DNA of 64,000 nt from Lumbricus rubellus (GCA_945859605.1 OX243811.1:58814044-58878043), one strand, 5' to 3'. Shown: positions 1 to 11,554, counted from the stretch's first letter. Numbers and translations are program-made. Notes: generated by a model from the sequence alone, not told the origin.

Positions 1-54
1 CACAAGTTGTATTTGAAGTGTGCTGTGTGTTTTTATTCAGCTCTTATTCGAAAG
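1..54 (+). CDS. Copy A exon 1 (partial): end of signal peptide
   Basis: The stretch ends in a good donor (AAAG|gtaagc) in phase 1, as the signal exons of copies C and D do. In that phase it encodes a hydrophobic run (VCCVFLF) followed by small residues, as expected for the end of a signal peptide. The start is outside the window. Confidence 0.55.
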
Positions 55-2468
55 GTAAGCATGTGTTTATTCTGAAAATTTGATTAAAAACTGGATTTAT
101 TCATTTTTTAAACTATTAGAATTTACTTCGCTTTCATCAAACAATGGAATGTCATCCACTTTTGAAGACTCGGATTTATAGAATTTATAATTATTGTAGG
201 CAATAACAGGTCCTTATACTTATTGAATGTATGTTCAAAAATCTGATGACATTTAGGCAACCTTCAAGACCAATACATCGGCTGTTACCACGACATCTCG
301 AGTCAATCAAACTGGACGAATGGAATCAGAGACAGCAACAATTTATCCATAGAACTCTGCCTGAACGCATGCAATCAACGACGTACACGTCGTACAACCT
401 ACGCCATACTTCAGGTATTGTCAGAAGTCTGCCTCAGTGCATTGCGCGCTTTATACTAATGCATTCTACTCAGCTATTGTAGGAAACCATCTAACTACTT
501 CATTACTCGTCGAAATTGTATCATGTGCGAAAATAATTTATGCAAAATTTGTGGACACTTTAAGGCAGCACCTTATCAAACATGTAGGTGAGTAGGTCTT
601 TAATATTATGATCAGATGTCATAAATGCTAATAATAATTTTAAAATGCTAATTGAGCAAACTAAATATGAGCATCTGTAGACGCTGTGAGGATTCGTCTA
701 AGTCTGTAAGAGAACACTGCGGATTCAATTCCTGTAAACATTATAATTGTCAACGAGGATAAGATGGACAAATTATAGCCTAATTATCAATGTCTGGCTA
801 CATTTGTTAAACGAATAAGTAAGTAAGGTAGCTGTGAAGGTTGACAATAACATGTCGCACCAATCACTAAATGCTTACACTTCTGCTAGAGCTTGAGTTT
901 CAATGCGTTCGTAAGTCTCAACTACTTAATTAGGATAGTTTTCTATGTGTTTAGAATGACAGGGACTGCTTATGCGGAGACGTCTTGAATGTCAGTTCAC
1001 CTAATTATGCCTGTGACACGAGATGCTCGGGAAATGAACGCGAAGTTTGTGGCGGACCCAGTGGATCAGGGTCTCCTTATGTCGTATACACTGGTATGTA
1101 TGCCTACATTTTATTCCTACATGCATCTGCTCTGAAAAGATAACTAAATCTGGATCTTTAAACCAAATTTATTTGTTTAAACTCCATTGATGAGCTGTAG
1201 AAATGTTGCAAACAGATTGTGCAATGTGCAGCATCTTTCAAACTCTTCGATAGGCAGTTATGTCTATTGTCTATTCAATTATTCATGGCTTCAAAGTTTT
1301 CTTATACAATCCCCCAGAGTCCCAGTACAGCACGGTATAACAAACGTCCATAATGGCAAATACACGCAACTTGTCAATTGGGCCTACTCTAGCTAAGTGT
1401 TCAAGTAGGCCTACATGTAATTAGAGGTAGGATGCGTACGCCCTGCACGTACACCTTCACTTGAGCCGCACCCGTTATTTTAAGCATAAAATGTTTCCTA
1501 TATTTGGTTATGGCTTCTTGGATTGCCTCTATTTCCGTTTTCTATATTTTTTATGCCTTCGTGAATAATATTGTCTCTGCAATATAAAATCGTTAATGGT
1601 TGTCCAACAGTGTGTCCAATTGGTTTCTACGGCGCCGAATGTGATAAGGAATGCCATTGCAAGCAGATGATTCCTTGCGATCGGTTAAATGGAATTTGTC
1701 CCAATGGATGCGAAAACAGCTGGTCGCTAGCCAGCTGCAACAAGGGTAAGCAACGTTTAATAGTAGGACTAAATACTTTGTAAGTAGCCTACAGCTGCTA
1801 ATAACTGCAAATAAGCTTACTTAGCCGAATGTTCTGTGGGTCCTGCGACTAATAGGCTAATTGGCATTTCTTATAGGAGTTATTCTGAAAAAGTGCTTAT
1901 TTTACTGAGAATAATAATTTTTTATTGTTCATGTCCTTGATATCAGTTCTAATAGGCCTACAGAAAGTCTCCTTTAGTTATGATAGATTATTGTATGTAT
2001 GTATGTATGTATGTATGTGCACTTGTTATAGCGCCCCTTCAAGCTCTCTACTCAGAGGCGCTCCCGATGCAGAGCGGACACTGCATCGGAGTTTCACGCC
2101 GAAGCGCTGAGCAATTGTAAGTGAAGGACTTGCCCAAGGTCCTTACGCGGCTTGAGGGTAGATTCGAACCTCGGACCTTCCGGCTCCAAGGCAACGACGC
2201 CACCACTAGACCACCGCGCCCCACAAATTAGGTTGGAACTTCTAAACTAAATGGTTAATCAGGTCGGATAATGACATTATTCAAGTGGACTTACTCTTAA
2301 TTATTCTATTCCTGCCGTTTCTTTGCTTCTCATTTTTGGAATGATTTGGGTTTCAAAAGCAGTTTCTGAAACATGTTAGGCTTGTTAGCCTATCTCTGGC
2401 GGCTGCCTATCCGCGCCTCAGATTCACATTTCGGTGTGACCTTGCGCGCGTTACAAATTCATTTAACG

Positions 2469-2513
<45 letters not shown>

Positions 2514-5500
2514 GTAATAATAATAATAACAATAATATAATCTAAGAGAAGAGCGTTAAGTTATGGCGTGTAGTAGCTAGGTATGTAAGGGTGCACAGGG
2601 TCGAGGTAAAGGTTGCTATCGTAGAGTTTATATGGTCACCAAGCTGTTTGTGGGTGATCAATTCTTCCTCTTCTTTATTCTCTTCCGTCAGTCGAGTGAC
2701 GACGATGAGGTTTCCACATGACTTCTCCAAATTCCTCTGTTTCTGACGAGATCCTTTGCTCTTGACATGTCAATATTCATCTCTTTCAGGTCTTCTCTGA
2801 TGTTGTCCATCCAGGTTATCATAGAAGTTTCTTGGTCAGTTGCCAGATGGTGACCAATCCTCTTCTGGTAGGGTAAGGAAGCCGGTGGGTCTTCTGACCT
2901 CTTTCGCCCTGAGGTGTCCTTTCAACACCTGCCGCCTGCGTTGGCCGACTCTTTAAGGGTTCCTGGTGAGCCTGTCCACCACGCGTAGCGCCCTAGGGGT
3001 TCTTCGGCAATAGGCCTTCTCCCCTGATGGCATAGCCTGAGCCTCACCAGGCATTTTACTATTTGGTCGTTCACCCTCCCACCGCGGTGAGGTGCAGGTC
3101 GGACTTGGGGGGGGGGGGGGTGATCAATTGCAACCATCTTTATCCATGTGAAAAAATAAATGGACAATCGTCCTGCAGCCTTGATAATCTTATCTAGTGT
3201 ATTAAAAGACAGTTATGCTGCAGTAATGCAAGGAGGATAATCCTCACAGAAGCTGATAAGCTTTCGGATTATAAATTATTGATCCTCTCCTCAGCAGTAT
3301 CTTTGTATGACGGACAGCGGTTACTTGGTTTGTCTAGACACGGAGTGAATTTAAAGTAGGCCTAACATGGGTTCGTAACAGAGCTGTGTTAACAAATTTC
3401 TTCACTGATCTTGGTTTTCTAGAAACGTGTGAGTCTTTGTCAAAGAAAAGCATTGGATGCTACGGTGATGTAATACTAAACAGGGCATTCGATTTCGAGT
3501 ATGGATATAATCGATCAATAAGTACCGTAGAGTTATGCTCATCTGCTTGTGCAGCAAGGAATTACACATATGCAGCCATAGAGGTATTAATTTTATATAC
3601 TTATTTGGACCATCTTTTGCCGAGCATATGACAGCTGGTTTTACGAGAGCCACACCACCTTTAACATACATTTAGCTTCTTGCATAAGTTAATTTCCTGC
3701 CGTTTGTATTTACTGAACGCTTGTCCCTTATCAGAAGTCATCCGTCAATAATTGTCTGGCTTCATAAATATCTTACCATAACAAAAGGATGTCATAATCT
3801 CTGATTGACTGCTCTAAAAGCATATTAGCGATCCATTGTGGCCTGTTACAGTAGTCGAGCAGTTAACTAGACCTACATCCAAAGCATTGCTGTACGAGAT
3901 TAAATTGATGTTAAGTTCCATCATAATTAATTGCATGCCCAGAATAATTAATAGATGCAACTGAAACAAACTCACTGTGTGATAAAATGTGCTGTGGATC
4001 CTCGAAAAGCCATTAATCTGGCTTTAGGTTAATTAGAGATGACACGGGAGTGGACATTAACGCTTCACTAAATCATGTAGGCCTATATTTGTATTGCCAT
4101 TCACACACAGTTATTACTATGAATCCACAGAGATTGCAACTATATTTATGACGGGTTCAGAGGGGGCTTCACCGCTTCAGAATTGGAGGTAGGACCATCA
4201 GTAATCTTAGATACGCGGATGACATCCTCTTGATAGCTACATCACCAGAGGAACTCCAGGAGCTCGTCAATCGTGTCGAATCCACTGCCAAGGAGTACGG
4301 TTTAAAGATAACTGTTTCAAAGACGAAGGTTATGACTAATACCAATAGGATTCTCAAGATTTTTGTCGCGGACAGTGAACTCAAACAAGTAGATAACTTC
4401 ACATATCTAGGCAGCAAAATCTCAAGCGATGCAAAGTGTTCAGTCGATGTTAAGTCCAGGCTGGCCATGGGTATGGCGGTCATGGTGAAGCTTACGAAGG
4501 TATGGAAAAACAAGTCCATTAGTACTCAAACCAAGCTTCGTTTGATGAAATCCTTGGTCTGGTCAGTCGCAACCTGTTGTTGCGAATCATGGGTGCTCAA
4601 AAAGGCGGAGGAAAAGCAGATACAGAGTTTCGAGAACAAATGTACCCGTAAGCTTTTGCGCATTTCTTGGACGCTCAAACTTACCACAGAGCAGGTTTAT
4701 CGGCTTGCCGGAACTTCACCAGAGCTCTTGGGTTCCATCAAGGCTCGCAAACTCTCCTATTTCGGTCATATCATCAGGATTCCCAGGATTGCGTGGAAAA
4801 AGCCATTATGTTGGGTCACGTGGAAGGTTATCGACGCAAGGATAGACCGCGTATTTGCTGGATTGACAACATTCTTGCTTGGTCCCGTCTTTCCGGATCC
4901 AATCTTCTCGCCGCTGCACGCGATAGGAGGCAGTGGAGAGCTTTAGTCCATGCATGTGACCAACCGTCGCGCAGCGACGTCGGTGACTGACATGACATGA
5001 GATATATATATATATTTATACCAAAACGAATTATATATATAATTATATATATAGTACAGTGTTCACTGCAAGTTCAGCGTTATTGCTAGTACGGTTTTTT
5101 ATTTTCGTGTTTGTTTATGTCACATGATGTAGGCCTAATTATTATGCGTACAGTGTAGTCTAATTAAGTCTTGTGTAACGGTTTTAGGTGGGTTCTCAGT
5201 GTTTCTGTGGAGAATCCTACAACAAACATGGCCGACGGAATGAATCCATCTGTGATTTCAGATGCGACGGTGATGCAAGTCAATTGTGCGGTGGCCGTTT
5301 AGCATTAAGCGTTTATTTTGGTGAGTATCTAGCTACTACTTATTGCACTGTGTGAAATAGTATTTTAATTTTATGCTATACCCTTTTCTCTTGGTAACAG
5401 CGATTCTAAATAAAGGCAAATCGAGGGAGGGGATTAGTGGTTCTGAACAAACCAGGAAATGTCTGCGAGTGCTCACTTGGGCAAGGATACCTTGAACACC

Positions 5501-8500
5501 TAGTGCCCAAGGTCATCTTATAAAGTATAAACTATTATAGAGGTCCTTGCTATGCGCACTGACTGACCGCTTATACACGTACAGTGAAGTTCAACTTCAA
5601 TGTTTAGGACAAAGTTTTTAATGGTTGTTCTTCATTTTCAGCTTGTCCCATTGGTTATTTCGGGAGAGGCTGCCTATCTCGGTGCAACTGTAAGAGAGAG
5701 CAAAACTGCACGTGTGCAAACTGCACTTGTTTGTCAGGATGTAAAGCTGGCTGGATGGGAGACCGGTGCCAATTCAGAAGTACGTATCGACCTTAATTAT
5801 CAGAATATTAGCCTACACCTACCGATCCTAAATATTATTTCAATGAATTTTAAATGTGTACTCGTATTTTGGTTTGTGTTGGTGATCAATAAAGCTTACG
5901 AATTGAATTGGAAAAAAATTGAAATTGAATTGTTTAGCCCAAATTTCAAGTAGATTAATAATCAGTGCCTTCACTTTTGGCGATTCATTGTAACGCGGAC
6001 CAGAAACTTTGTAATACATGTAGGCCTAGGATACTGTATTGTGATCGATTGCAGTGGTGATCTTTACTGTTTGAGCATCATTATTTTGCTCCCATTATTA
6101 TGTTCTAGAATCTAGAATGAACTGTACTCTTGAACACCATCTAGGCCCGTGACTACGAGGTTATGACGCGCGATTTGAGAAATTATATGGATTAGTCTAA
6201 TGTATACATGTAGGCCTACATATTCTGTTTATTTTGCAGACTGTTCTGAGAACAACGGAGATTGTTCAGAAAACGAAGCATGTGTCACAGTGGACCTAAA
6301 GTATTCATCTATTACTCGATGCAATTGCAGAAATGGATATCAAAAGAAACGTTTGTGGGATACATGCTCAGGTTGGTGAAAGCAAGCACATCATGCACTT
6401 TGTAGTTGAAGTGCAGGCAATTTAAGGGTTGTCGACAATGCATTGTTTGTGTGAAAATTCTGTGACGACTGCATGTTTACAGGAAATGCCGTATTGTTCG
6501 TTTTCTAATGGTTACGCTGCAATGCTGAGTTTTACGTTTTCTACGTTTTCTTTTCTTATCTCTCTGCACAACGATTAAGCTTAAGAATAATGTGTGTCAC
6601 ACATCCTGGCTAAAATCGGTTTATTAAAGCTCATGGGCCATTGCACTGTACTAATGAACCCATAGTTCTTTGGAAATTTACTCAGTTCTTATTGTCACAT
6701 CATGCAATATAGGCCCTAAATATTTACCCATTGTCTATTTAAATGTACCAACTCAACGTGTAGAAGATAACTGCCTGCAGCCCTACACAGTCATGGCGAT
6801 GATGATATCCATCTGCTAGCCATCTTCTTTGCATCCCTTATCCAACGATGCTTGTGCTTATAAATTGAAGGGGAAACAAATTGGACCTAAACGTTTTATT
6901 ACGCACACTGTAATTTGACAAAGGATAAAGACAGAGGTAGCCTTGTCTATGATCACATAGGCCTAACAACCATCTGTGATAACACCAATTCAAAGTTCCT
7001 CAGCAGCTGCCAAGATTGAACTGAACGCACATGGTACTTAGAATATCTTTCAGAGGTAGGTTAACGAAAATGCGCTTAGCGAGTGGGCTACTTTGTACTT
7101 CGTCAACAGGAAAAATTATTTTATAAGAACTAAAACGACGGACTCTTGTAAATGTGTAAGGTCAACTATATTGCGTTGACCAGACAAGCAGAGCAAAACA
7201 TCTGACATTATATCAGCAGAGAACATCTGGTTTTCGTTCAGCCATTTTCAATCAATCAATCAATCACATAAAGTTATATGGCGCCCCTTTATGAAGGTTT
7301 AGCATATCACTGACGTCAATTGATGTTTTAATTAGAATATGAAACAGGTAATTTAGCTTCACATACTGAACATTTCATAATTGCAGACATAGATGAATGC
7401 CACCTTGGAGCACACGATTGTGATAAAACGACAACGACATGTATCAACACACTTGGCAGCTACCTCTGCGATTGTCGAACTGGTCACAATCGCGTTAGTC
7501 CGACACTATGTCTGGGTAAGAATGCACACAAGTGGTTAATAGTTTATCTGACAACATCAGTCAATCAATAAAGGCACGGTTTATTTAAAATCCAAACAGT
7601 CATGAACTCAACTTGTTACGGACAAAAACGTGTTAAGCCACATTATAAACCCAGCTTCTTGTTAGCTGAATGTAAAGGAGATAGGCCTAACAAAAGCATG
7701 CAGTCAAGTACACTAATATTATTATAATAATTTTATGCAACACCGGGTACCGCCTATTCAATTGTTCCATTGTTGCTTACACAATGTTCTGTTAAAATTA
7801 ATGCAGGAATGTAAATTTTTACAGATGTATACGGTCCCTATGTTTGCTGAAAAAGACATAAAATAACGTCTTCACAAAACATAGAAGTGTAAAATCAACA
7901 TAATGGAACATACTCAATTACTCATGCGTATAGGCTATAACACGTCTGTAAAATTTCTTGCAACCTATCTGTCGCTTTCGCAGCAGCATACGCTAAAGAT
8001 GCACAAGACAGGGCAATGGAATTAGAGCATGAGTATTTGCATTCTTGCATGGCAACTATATAGCCCATTATAGGCCCCCTATCGGCATAGAAAAACATAC
8101 TAATTTACTTCAGCAGAAAAAACAATAAGCTTCACAAGTTATTGACCTTTATATTGCGTGTAAATAAATTATAATATTATTGTGAGTTTTGAATCAGTTT
8201 TTAAGGGAAAGCCTACTGCATGTAAGATAACATGTTATTGTGATTTTTAAATCAGTTGCTAAGAAATAGGCTACTGCAGTGAAAACTGAAAATGTTATTT
8301 ATTTCAGCCTATTCTGCCGTCGTAATTGTCGTTGCAATTGGTTCGGCGGTTGGATCGGCTCTCATTTTCGCCATCATTCTCTCCATCGTCATTGTTTGCA
8401 GGTAAGAAAATACTTTACAACTTGAAGTTTCCACGTGAATGTGTCGAACAATTTAAGCGATGAATGTTTGCAGTTTGCTATGTTGCTTTTCATACTAAAA

Positions 8501-9398
8501 TGTATGTATCCTCTAAAAGTTATAGATCTCTATTGCTGGATGTTAAGATAACATACATTTTCAAGTTGAATTTCATAACATATCGAGTAGGCCTACACAA
8601 CATTAGAATACAAACGCTGACTCTGGGTGCTCCTAAAGGCCGTAGCCAGGATTTGATTGGGGGGGGGGTGTTGGTGTTTCGCCGGCGGAGAATTTCTGAC
8701 GACATTTTTTTAGACATCGGAGACGGCTTTCTTACCATATTTCGCCTGATTTCATGTTTGTTTTTCCATTATGTGCTAGTGAATGCAATCTATTATTTTG
8801 TACATTTTTAATTGGGGGGAGGTGTTTTCATGGTTTTATTTCAAGGTTTTACATCAAGTGCTAGTAAACGCATTATATTATTTTTTACACTTCCCATTTC
8901 TGGGGGGTGTTCAGTTCAAACTCCCAAAACATCCCCTAGCTACGGCCTTGGTGCTCCTATTTATAATCCAATTCCTACACAGACGTAATTTTGGATTTCA
9001 ATCGGCCACCATTACATGCATAACTGGCGGCTTCAAAAACCACCAACTTTTTGACGCGTGTTGACATTATTTTGCACAATAAATGATAATGATGACAGCG
9101 TTTTTAGTAGGAATTTTATACTTGATAAATTACATGTTATAAGATTATATCTATGCATAAGCTTAAGATTTACATTTGCATGTAGGGCTATAACAGACAT
9201 CTTTTAAATTGCTATTATTTTGATTTCAGGAGACGCCAACAGAAGCGTAAACAGCGTGAAGGTCAGTTTCCATTAAGCATGTCGTTTTAATTTAATGGAC
9301 CTAACGAAATTTAAAACGCATATTATTGTTGTTGTTGTTGTTGTTAGTATTATTCTTCTTCTTCTTCTTCTTCTTCTTCTTCTTCTTTTTATTATTAA

Positions 9399-9458
<60 letters not shown>

Positions 9459-10642
9459 TACAACTACTACTACTACTACTACTACAACTACTACTACTAG
9501 GCTACTACTATTATTATCATAATATATTATTATTATGATGCACGTAGGTTGATCTACAATTCTACATAGGCCTAATTATGATACCCAGGGACTTGAACAC
9601 TTACTAAAAAAAATTGTCTGGAACGATAATTATCATCACCGTCATCATTGTTGTTATTATATCCGAAATGTTTGAACGTTGAAGCTACTGAACACAGTGA
9701 ACAGGTAATTTGTCAAGTTGTTTCTGAATTCACCGAACCATATATTTATGTTGGTGTTTAAATCATATCCAATCTAAAAGTCACAAAGTCACAAAGGTCA
9801 ACAGTGTTCGTCGTTATTTCACTTCCTCTTCACCTTTTATTATTCCTTTTTAACCACATACCTGTAGTTAGGCCTACACGTGTTTTCAATAGGCCGCCAA
9901 TTTTTCTGATGCTCTGCTAATATCTATAAACTTATTTTCTTGCTTGATTGCAGATCATGTCATAATTTTATAATAGGCCTAACATAATATATAATGATAC
10001 TGTTAATATTGTGGGGCGCGGTGGTGTAGTGGTGGCGTCGTTGCCTTGGAGCCGGAAGGTTCGAATCTACCTCGCCGTGTAAGGACCTTGGGCAAGTCCT
10101 TCACTCACAATTGCTCAGCGCTTCGGCGTGAAACTCCGATGCAGTGTCTGCTCTGCATTCGGGAGCGCCTCTGAGTAGAGAGAGCTTGAAGGGGCGCTAT
10201 AACAAGTGCGCATACAAACAAGATAATGTTATTATTATAACAGATAATTTTATTATTATCATAGATAATGTTATTATTATAACAGATAATGTTATTATTA
10301 TAACAGATAATGTTATTTTTATAACAGATAATGTTATTTTTATAACAGGTAATGTTATTATTATAACATAGCCTATAATGTTATTTTTATAACAGATAAT
10401 GTCATTATCATAATAGGTAATGTTATTATTATAACAGATAATGTTATTATTATAACAGATAATGTTATTATTGTAACATTATTATTATTATAACAGATGC
10501 GCCTCGAATACGGCGTAAAGAAGAGACTGGTGTAAAGACTTATACTCAAGGCTCATCGTTGGAGTATGAAGCGTTGAAGAGAAATTCCCAACTCGATGAT
10601 CAAACTTACACGGAATTGAATCGTTTTGAGAACCAATCATAA
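1..10642 (+). CDS. Copy A: WSC/EGF type I receptor with ITAM-like tail
   Basis: Spliced gene, join(<1..54, 257..414, 955..1093, 1611..1745, 3423..3583, 5188..5320, 5642..5779, 6240..6371, 7387..7515, 8308..8401, 9230..9261, 10497..10642). All phases agree. Domain order is signal peptide end, WSC1, EGF1, WSC2, EGF2, EGF3, calcium-binding EGF, one transmembrane helix, basic juxtamembrane exon, tail. WSC domains occur in polycystin-1, Kremen and fungal wall sensors and are thought to bind carbohydrate or protein ligands outside the cell. The tail has YEAL-x10-YTEL, which fits the ITAM consensus used to recruit SH2-domain kinases. Introns carry LINE, SINE and hAT insertions but no exon is broken. 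The product is probably a cell-surface recognition or adhesion receptor; the ligand is unknown. The 5' end of the signal exon lies outside the window. Confidence 0.85.
257..414 (+). CDS. Copy A exon 2: WSC1, N-terminal half
   Basis: Acceptor tttag|gc and donor CAG|gtattg. It encodes the WSC start IGCYHD, an NWTN sequon and the ELCLNAC pair, ending at YAILQ in phase 0. It aligns with 31387-31529 (copy C) and 61919-62067 (copy D). Confidence 0.88.
955..1093 (+). CDS. Copy A exon 3: WSC1, C-terminal half
   Basis: It encodes CLCGDVL, CDTRCSGN, VCGG and YVVYT, the second half of a WSC domain with the CxCG and CGG signatures. It is 139 bases long, phase 0 to 1, exactly as in copies C and D. Confidence 0.88.
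1611..1745 (+). CDS. Copy A exon 4: EGF1, MEGF/laminin-like
   Basis: Acceptor ccaacag|tg and donor AAGG|gtaagc, phase 1-1. It encodes CPIGFYGAEC then C-H-C-K and GICPNGC, the cysteine spacing of the EGF repeats in MEGF10/Draper-type receptors. Confidence 0.87.
1992..2224 (-). repeat. tRNA-derived SINE, copy 1
   Basis: On the minus strand it begins TGTGGGGCGCGGTGGTC, carries a pol III B-box-like GGTTCGAAT and ends with GCGCTATAACAAGTGCACATAC and a CATA-rich tail. Closely similar copies lie at 10011, 28294, 35601 and 56796. Confidence 0.8.
2468..2514. repeat. (CAA)n microsatellite
   Basis: Uninterrupted AAC/CAA trinucleotide run inside the copy A intron between EGF1 and WSC2. Confidence 0.95.
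2688..2920 (-). mobile_element. LINE 3' coding fragment (reverse strand)
   Basis: Read on the minus strand, this encodes a C-terminal LINE segment with a basic KRSEDPP stretch, WMDNIREDL and a final NRGIWRSHV, then a stop at 2688-2690. This matches the Lys/Arg-rich, W.D.I..DL...A..R..WR pattern that ends many non-LTR retrotransposon polyproteins. Everything upstream is missing. Confidence 0.6.
3423..3583 (+). CDS. Copy A exon 5: WSC2, N-terminal half
   Basis: It encodes SIGCYGD, then STVELCSSACAARNYTYAAIE, and ends in phase 0 at GAG|gtatt. The homologue in copy C is 37706-37863. Confidence 0.88.
4150..4990 (+). mobile_element. LINE reverse transcriptase fragment with frameshift
   Basis: From about 4176 the frame encodes RYADDILLIA (the catalytic YADD box), a thumb region with NFTYLGS, WKNKSISTQTKLRL and a C-terminal FGHII. 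Near 4770-4790 homology moves to another frame, which continues with CVEKAIMLG, RKDRPRICW and RDRRQWRALV up to 4988. It is a 5'-truncated non-LTR element in the intron that splits WSC2 of copy A, made inactive by the frameshift. Confidence 0.82.
4999..5055. repeat. AT-rich dinucleotide tract
   Basis: ATATAT runs immediately downstream of the LINE fragment, plausibly derived from its 3' tail. Confidence 0.8.
5188..5320 (+). CDS. Copy A exon 6: WSC2, C-terminal half
   Basis: It encodes GSQCFCGE, CDFRCDGD, LCGG and LALSVYF, a close match to the WSC end. Acceptor ttttag|gt and donor TTTTG|gtgagt; 133 bases, as in copy C. Confidence 0.9.
5642..5779 (+). CDS. Copy A exon 7: EGF2
   Basis: It encodes CPIGYFGRGC, a cysteine-dense middle (CTCANCTC) and GWMGDRCQF. 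Phase 1-1, 138 bases, same as copy C 42686-42823. Confidence 0.88.
6240..6371 (+). CDS. Copy A exon 8: EGF3
   Basis: It encodes NCSENNGDCS, EACVTVDL, then CNCRNGYQ and a final DTC. Phase 1-1, 132 bases, same as copy C 44431-44562. Confidence 0.87.
7387..7515 (+). CDS. Copy A exon 9: calcium-binding EGF
   Basis: It starts DIDEC and contains CINTLGSYLCDC, the calcium-binding EGF consensus. The donor is CTGG|gtaag. The same site is mutated in copy C. Confidence 0.9.
8308..8401 (+). CDS. Copy A exon 10: transmembrane helix
   Basis: Roughly 25 hydrophobic residues with one GSAVG (GxxxG) motif, ending IVIVCR before the basic exon. Phase 1 to 2. It is one codon shorter than the exons of copies B and C. 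Confidence 0.88.
8635..8950. mobile_element. hAT-like MITE with 8-bp target duplication
   Basis: The ends are AAAGGCCGTAGCCAGG and the reverse complement of CAAGGCCGTAGC. The element is flanked by GTGCTCCT at 8627-8634 and 8951-8958. No coding capacity. Relatives lie at 53831-54154 and 31646-31977. Confidence 0.8.
9230..9261 (+). CDS. Copy A exon 11: basic juxtamembrane exon
   Basis: A 32-base exon (phase 2 to 1) encoding RRRQQKRKQRE, a stop-transfer anchor. Exons of identical length lie at 15281-15312 and 51052-51083. Here the donor is GT (GAAG|gtcagt), while the two paralogues have GC. Confidence 0.85.
9324..9531. repeat. Compound trinucleotide microsatellite
   Basis: Successive runs of TTG, TTC, TTA and CTA triplets. 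The long Leu or Ile ORFs over it are artefacts. Confidence 0.95.
10011..10220 (+). repeat. tRNA-derived SINE, copy 2
   Basis: Begins GTGGGGCGCGGTGGTGTAG (A-box region), carries GGTTCGAATC (B box) and ends CTATAACAAGTGCGCATAC. Inserted in the last intron of copy A. Confidence 0.82.
10221..10496 (+). repeat. 21-bp minisatellite ending in the splice acceptor
   Basis: About 12-13 units of AGATAATGTTATTATTATAAC with small changes. The last unit ends TATAACAG, which is the acceptor of the final coding exon, so nearly every unit carries an acceptor-like ATAACAG|AT. Confidence 0.9.
10497..10642 (+). CDS. Copy A exon 12: cytoplasmic tail, ITAM-like
   Basis: It encodes a 48-residue tail ending NRFENQS-stop. 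Tyrosines occur in TYTQ, YEAL and YTEL; the last two are 10 residues apart, within the 6-12 residue ITAM spacing. Its start DAPRI matches copy C's DTTRI. Confidence 0.87.
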
Positions 10643-10808
10643 GTCTGGGAAAGTATATTCTCTATTAGAGCCTCTGGTTCTTCAATATGGGAAAAATGAG
10701 GCCTACATATCAGGCAATCTCCATCACTATCACTGTTTAAGAAAAAGTTACGCTCTCATTTAGTTGATATTATCAACAATGTGTGATGATGCATCATTAT
10801 GTTTGTGT

Positions 10809-10814
10809 ATTAAA
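10809..10814 (+). terminator. Possible poly(A) signal of copy A
   Basis: ATTAAA lies 167 bases after the stop codon. AATAAA at 10921-10926 and 11074-11079 are alternatives. Confidence 0.35.
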
Positions 10815-11287
10815 CTACTAGCATAGGCCTACTTCATTTTCGCTTATTATTTTTTTTCTTTTTAGTTAGGAGTTGCACTGTATAAGGTAATAGTAACCAT
10901 TCACTGTATTACTAAAAAGCAATAAATATCGACCATTGCATATCTTTGTTAACATGTATGTAGGTGTTCCTAGTAGCGAGGCCAGCGATCCCTTCTGGGC
11001 GTATCCTTGTGGCCATCCCCCTTTTAATATGTGATTTGCAACTGTATAACTGTAAACAATGATTGGTTTCAAAAATAAATGATGATTGATTGATTGCTAA
11101 ACTCAATTGTACCACAGACTATGAAAAATATAAATTGCGAATGATGCGTTTTTTATGTGGGCCTAACATAATATCAACTTATATTTTCCTAGCGGCTTCG
11201 TATGAATTCAACATTGCAAGGATCATAGTGTCAGTTTTGTGTAACTCGTTAACCAAGTTGAACACACACAAGAAACTTATATATCTA

Positions 11288-11351
11288 CTAGCTGTACCCA
11301 GCCACGCGTTGCTGTGGCAAAAAAGACTTCCCCCTCCCCTACCCCTCCCCC
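11288..11351 (-). mobile_element. Helitron 3' end (minus strand), runs into the gap
   Basis: On the minus strand the sequence reads a GCCACAGCAACGCGTGGC hairpin, then GGTACAGCTAG followed by T. That is the usual Helitron 3' end (hairpin, CTAG, host T). The rest of the element is lost in the assembly gap. Confidence 0.55.
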
Positions 11352-11551
11352 NNNNNNNNNNNNNNNNNNNNNNNNNNNNNNNNNNNNNNNNNNNNNNNNN
11401 NNNNNNNNNNNNNNNNNNNNNNNNNNNNNNNNNNNNNNNNNNNNNNNNNNNNNNNNNNNNNNNNNNNNNNNNNNNNNNNNNNNNNNNNNNNNNNNNNNNN
11501 NNNNNNNNNNNNNNNNNNNNNNNNNNNNNNNNNNNNNNNNNNNNNNNNNNN
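11352..11551. other. Assembly gap of 200 N
   Basis: Exactly 200 N follow a C-rich low-complexity tract. A round number usually means unknown length, and the 5' half of copy B must be missing here. Confidence 0.95.
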
Positions 11552-11554
11552 TAG

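Noticed and set aside
2922..3167. 81-residue minus-strand ORF (Arg/Pro/Gly-rich)
   Set aside because: GC-rich stretch next to a LINE fragment. No domain motif, and it may be LINE-derived.
9295..9538. Poly-Leu, poly-Ile and poly-Thr ORFs
   Set aside because: Trinucleotide microsatellite, no protein-coding signal.
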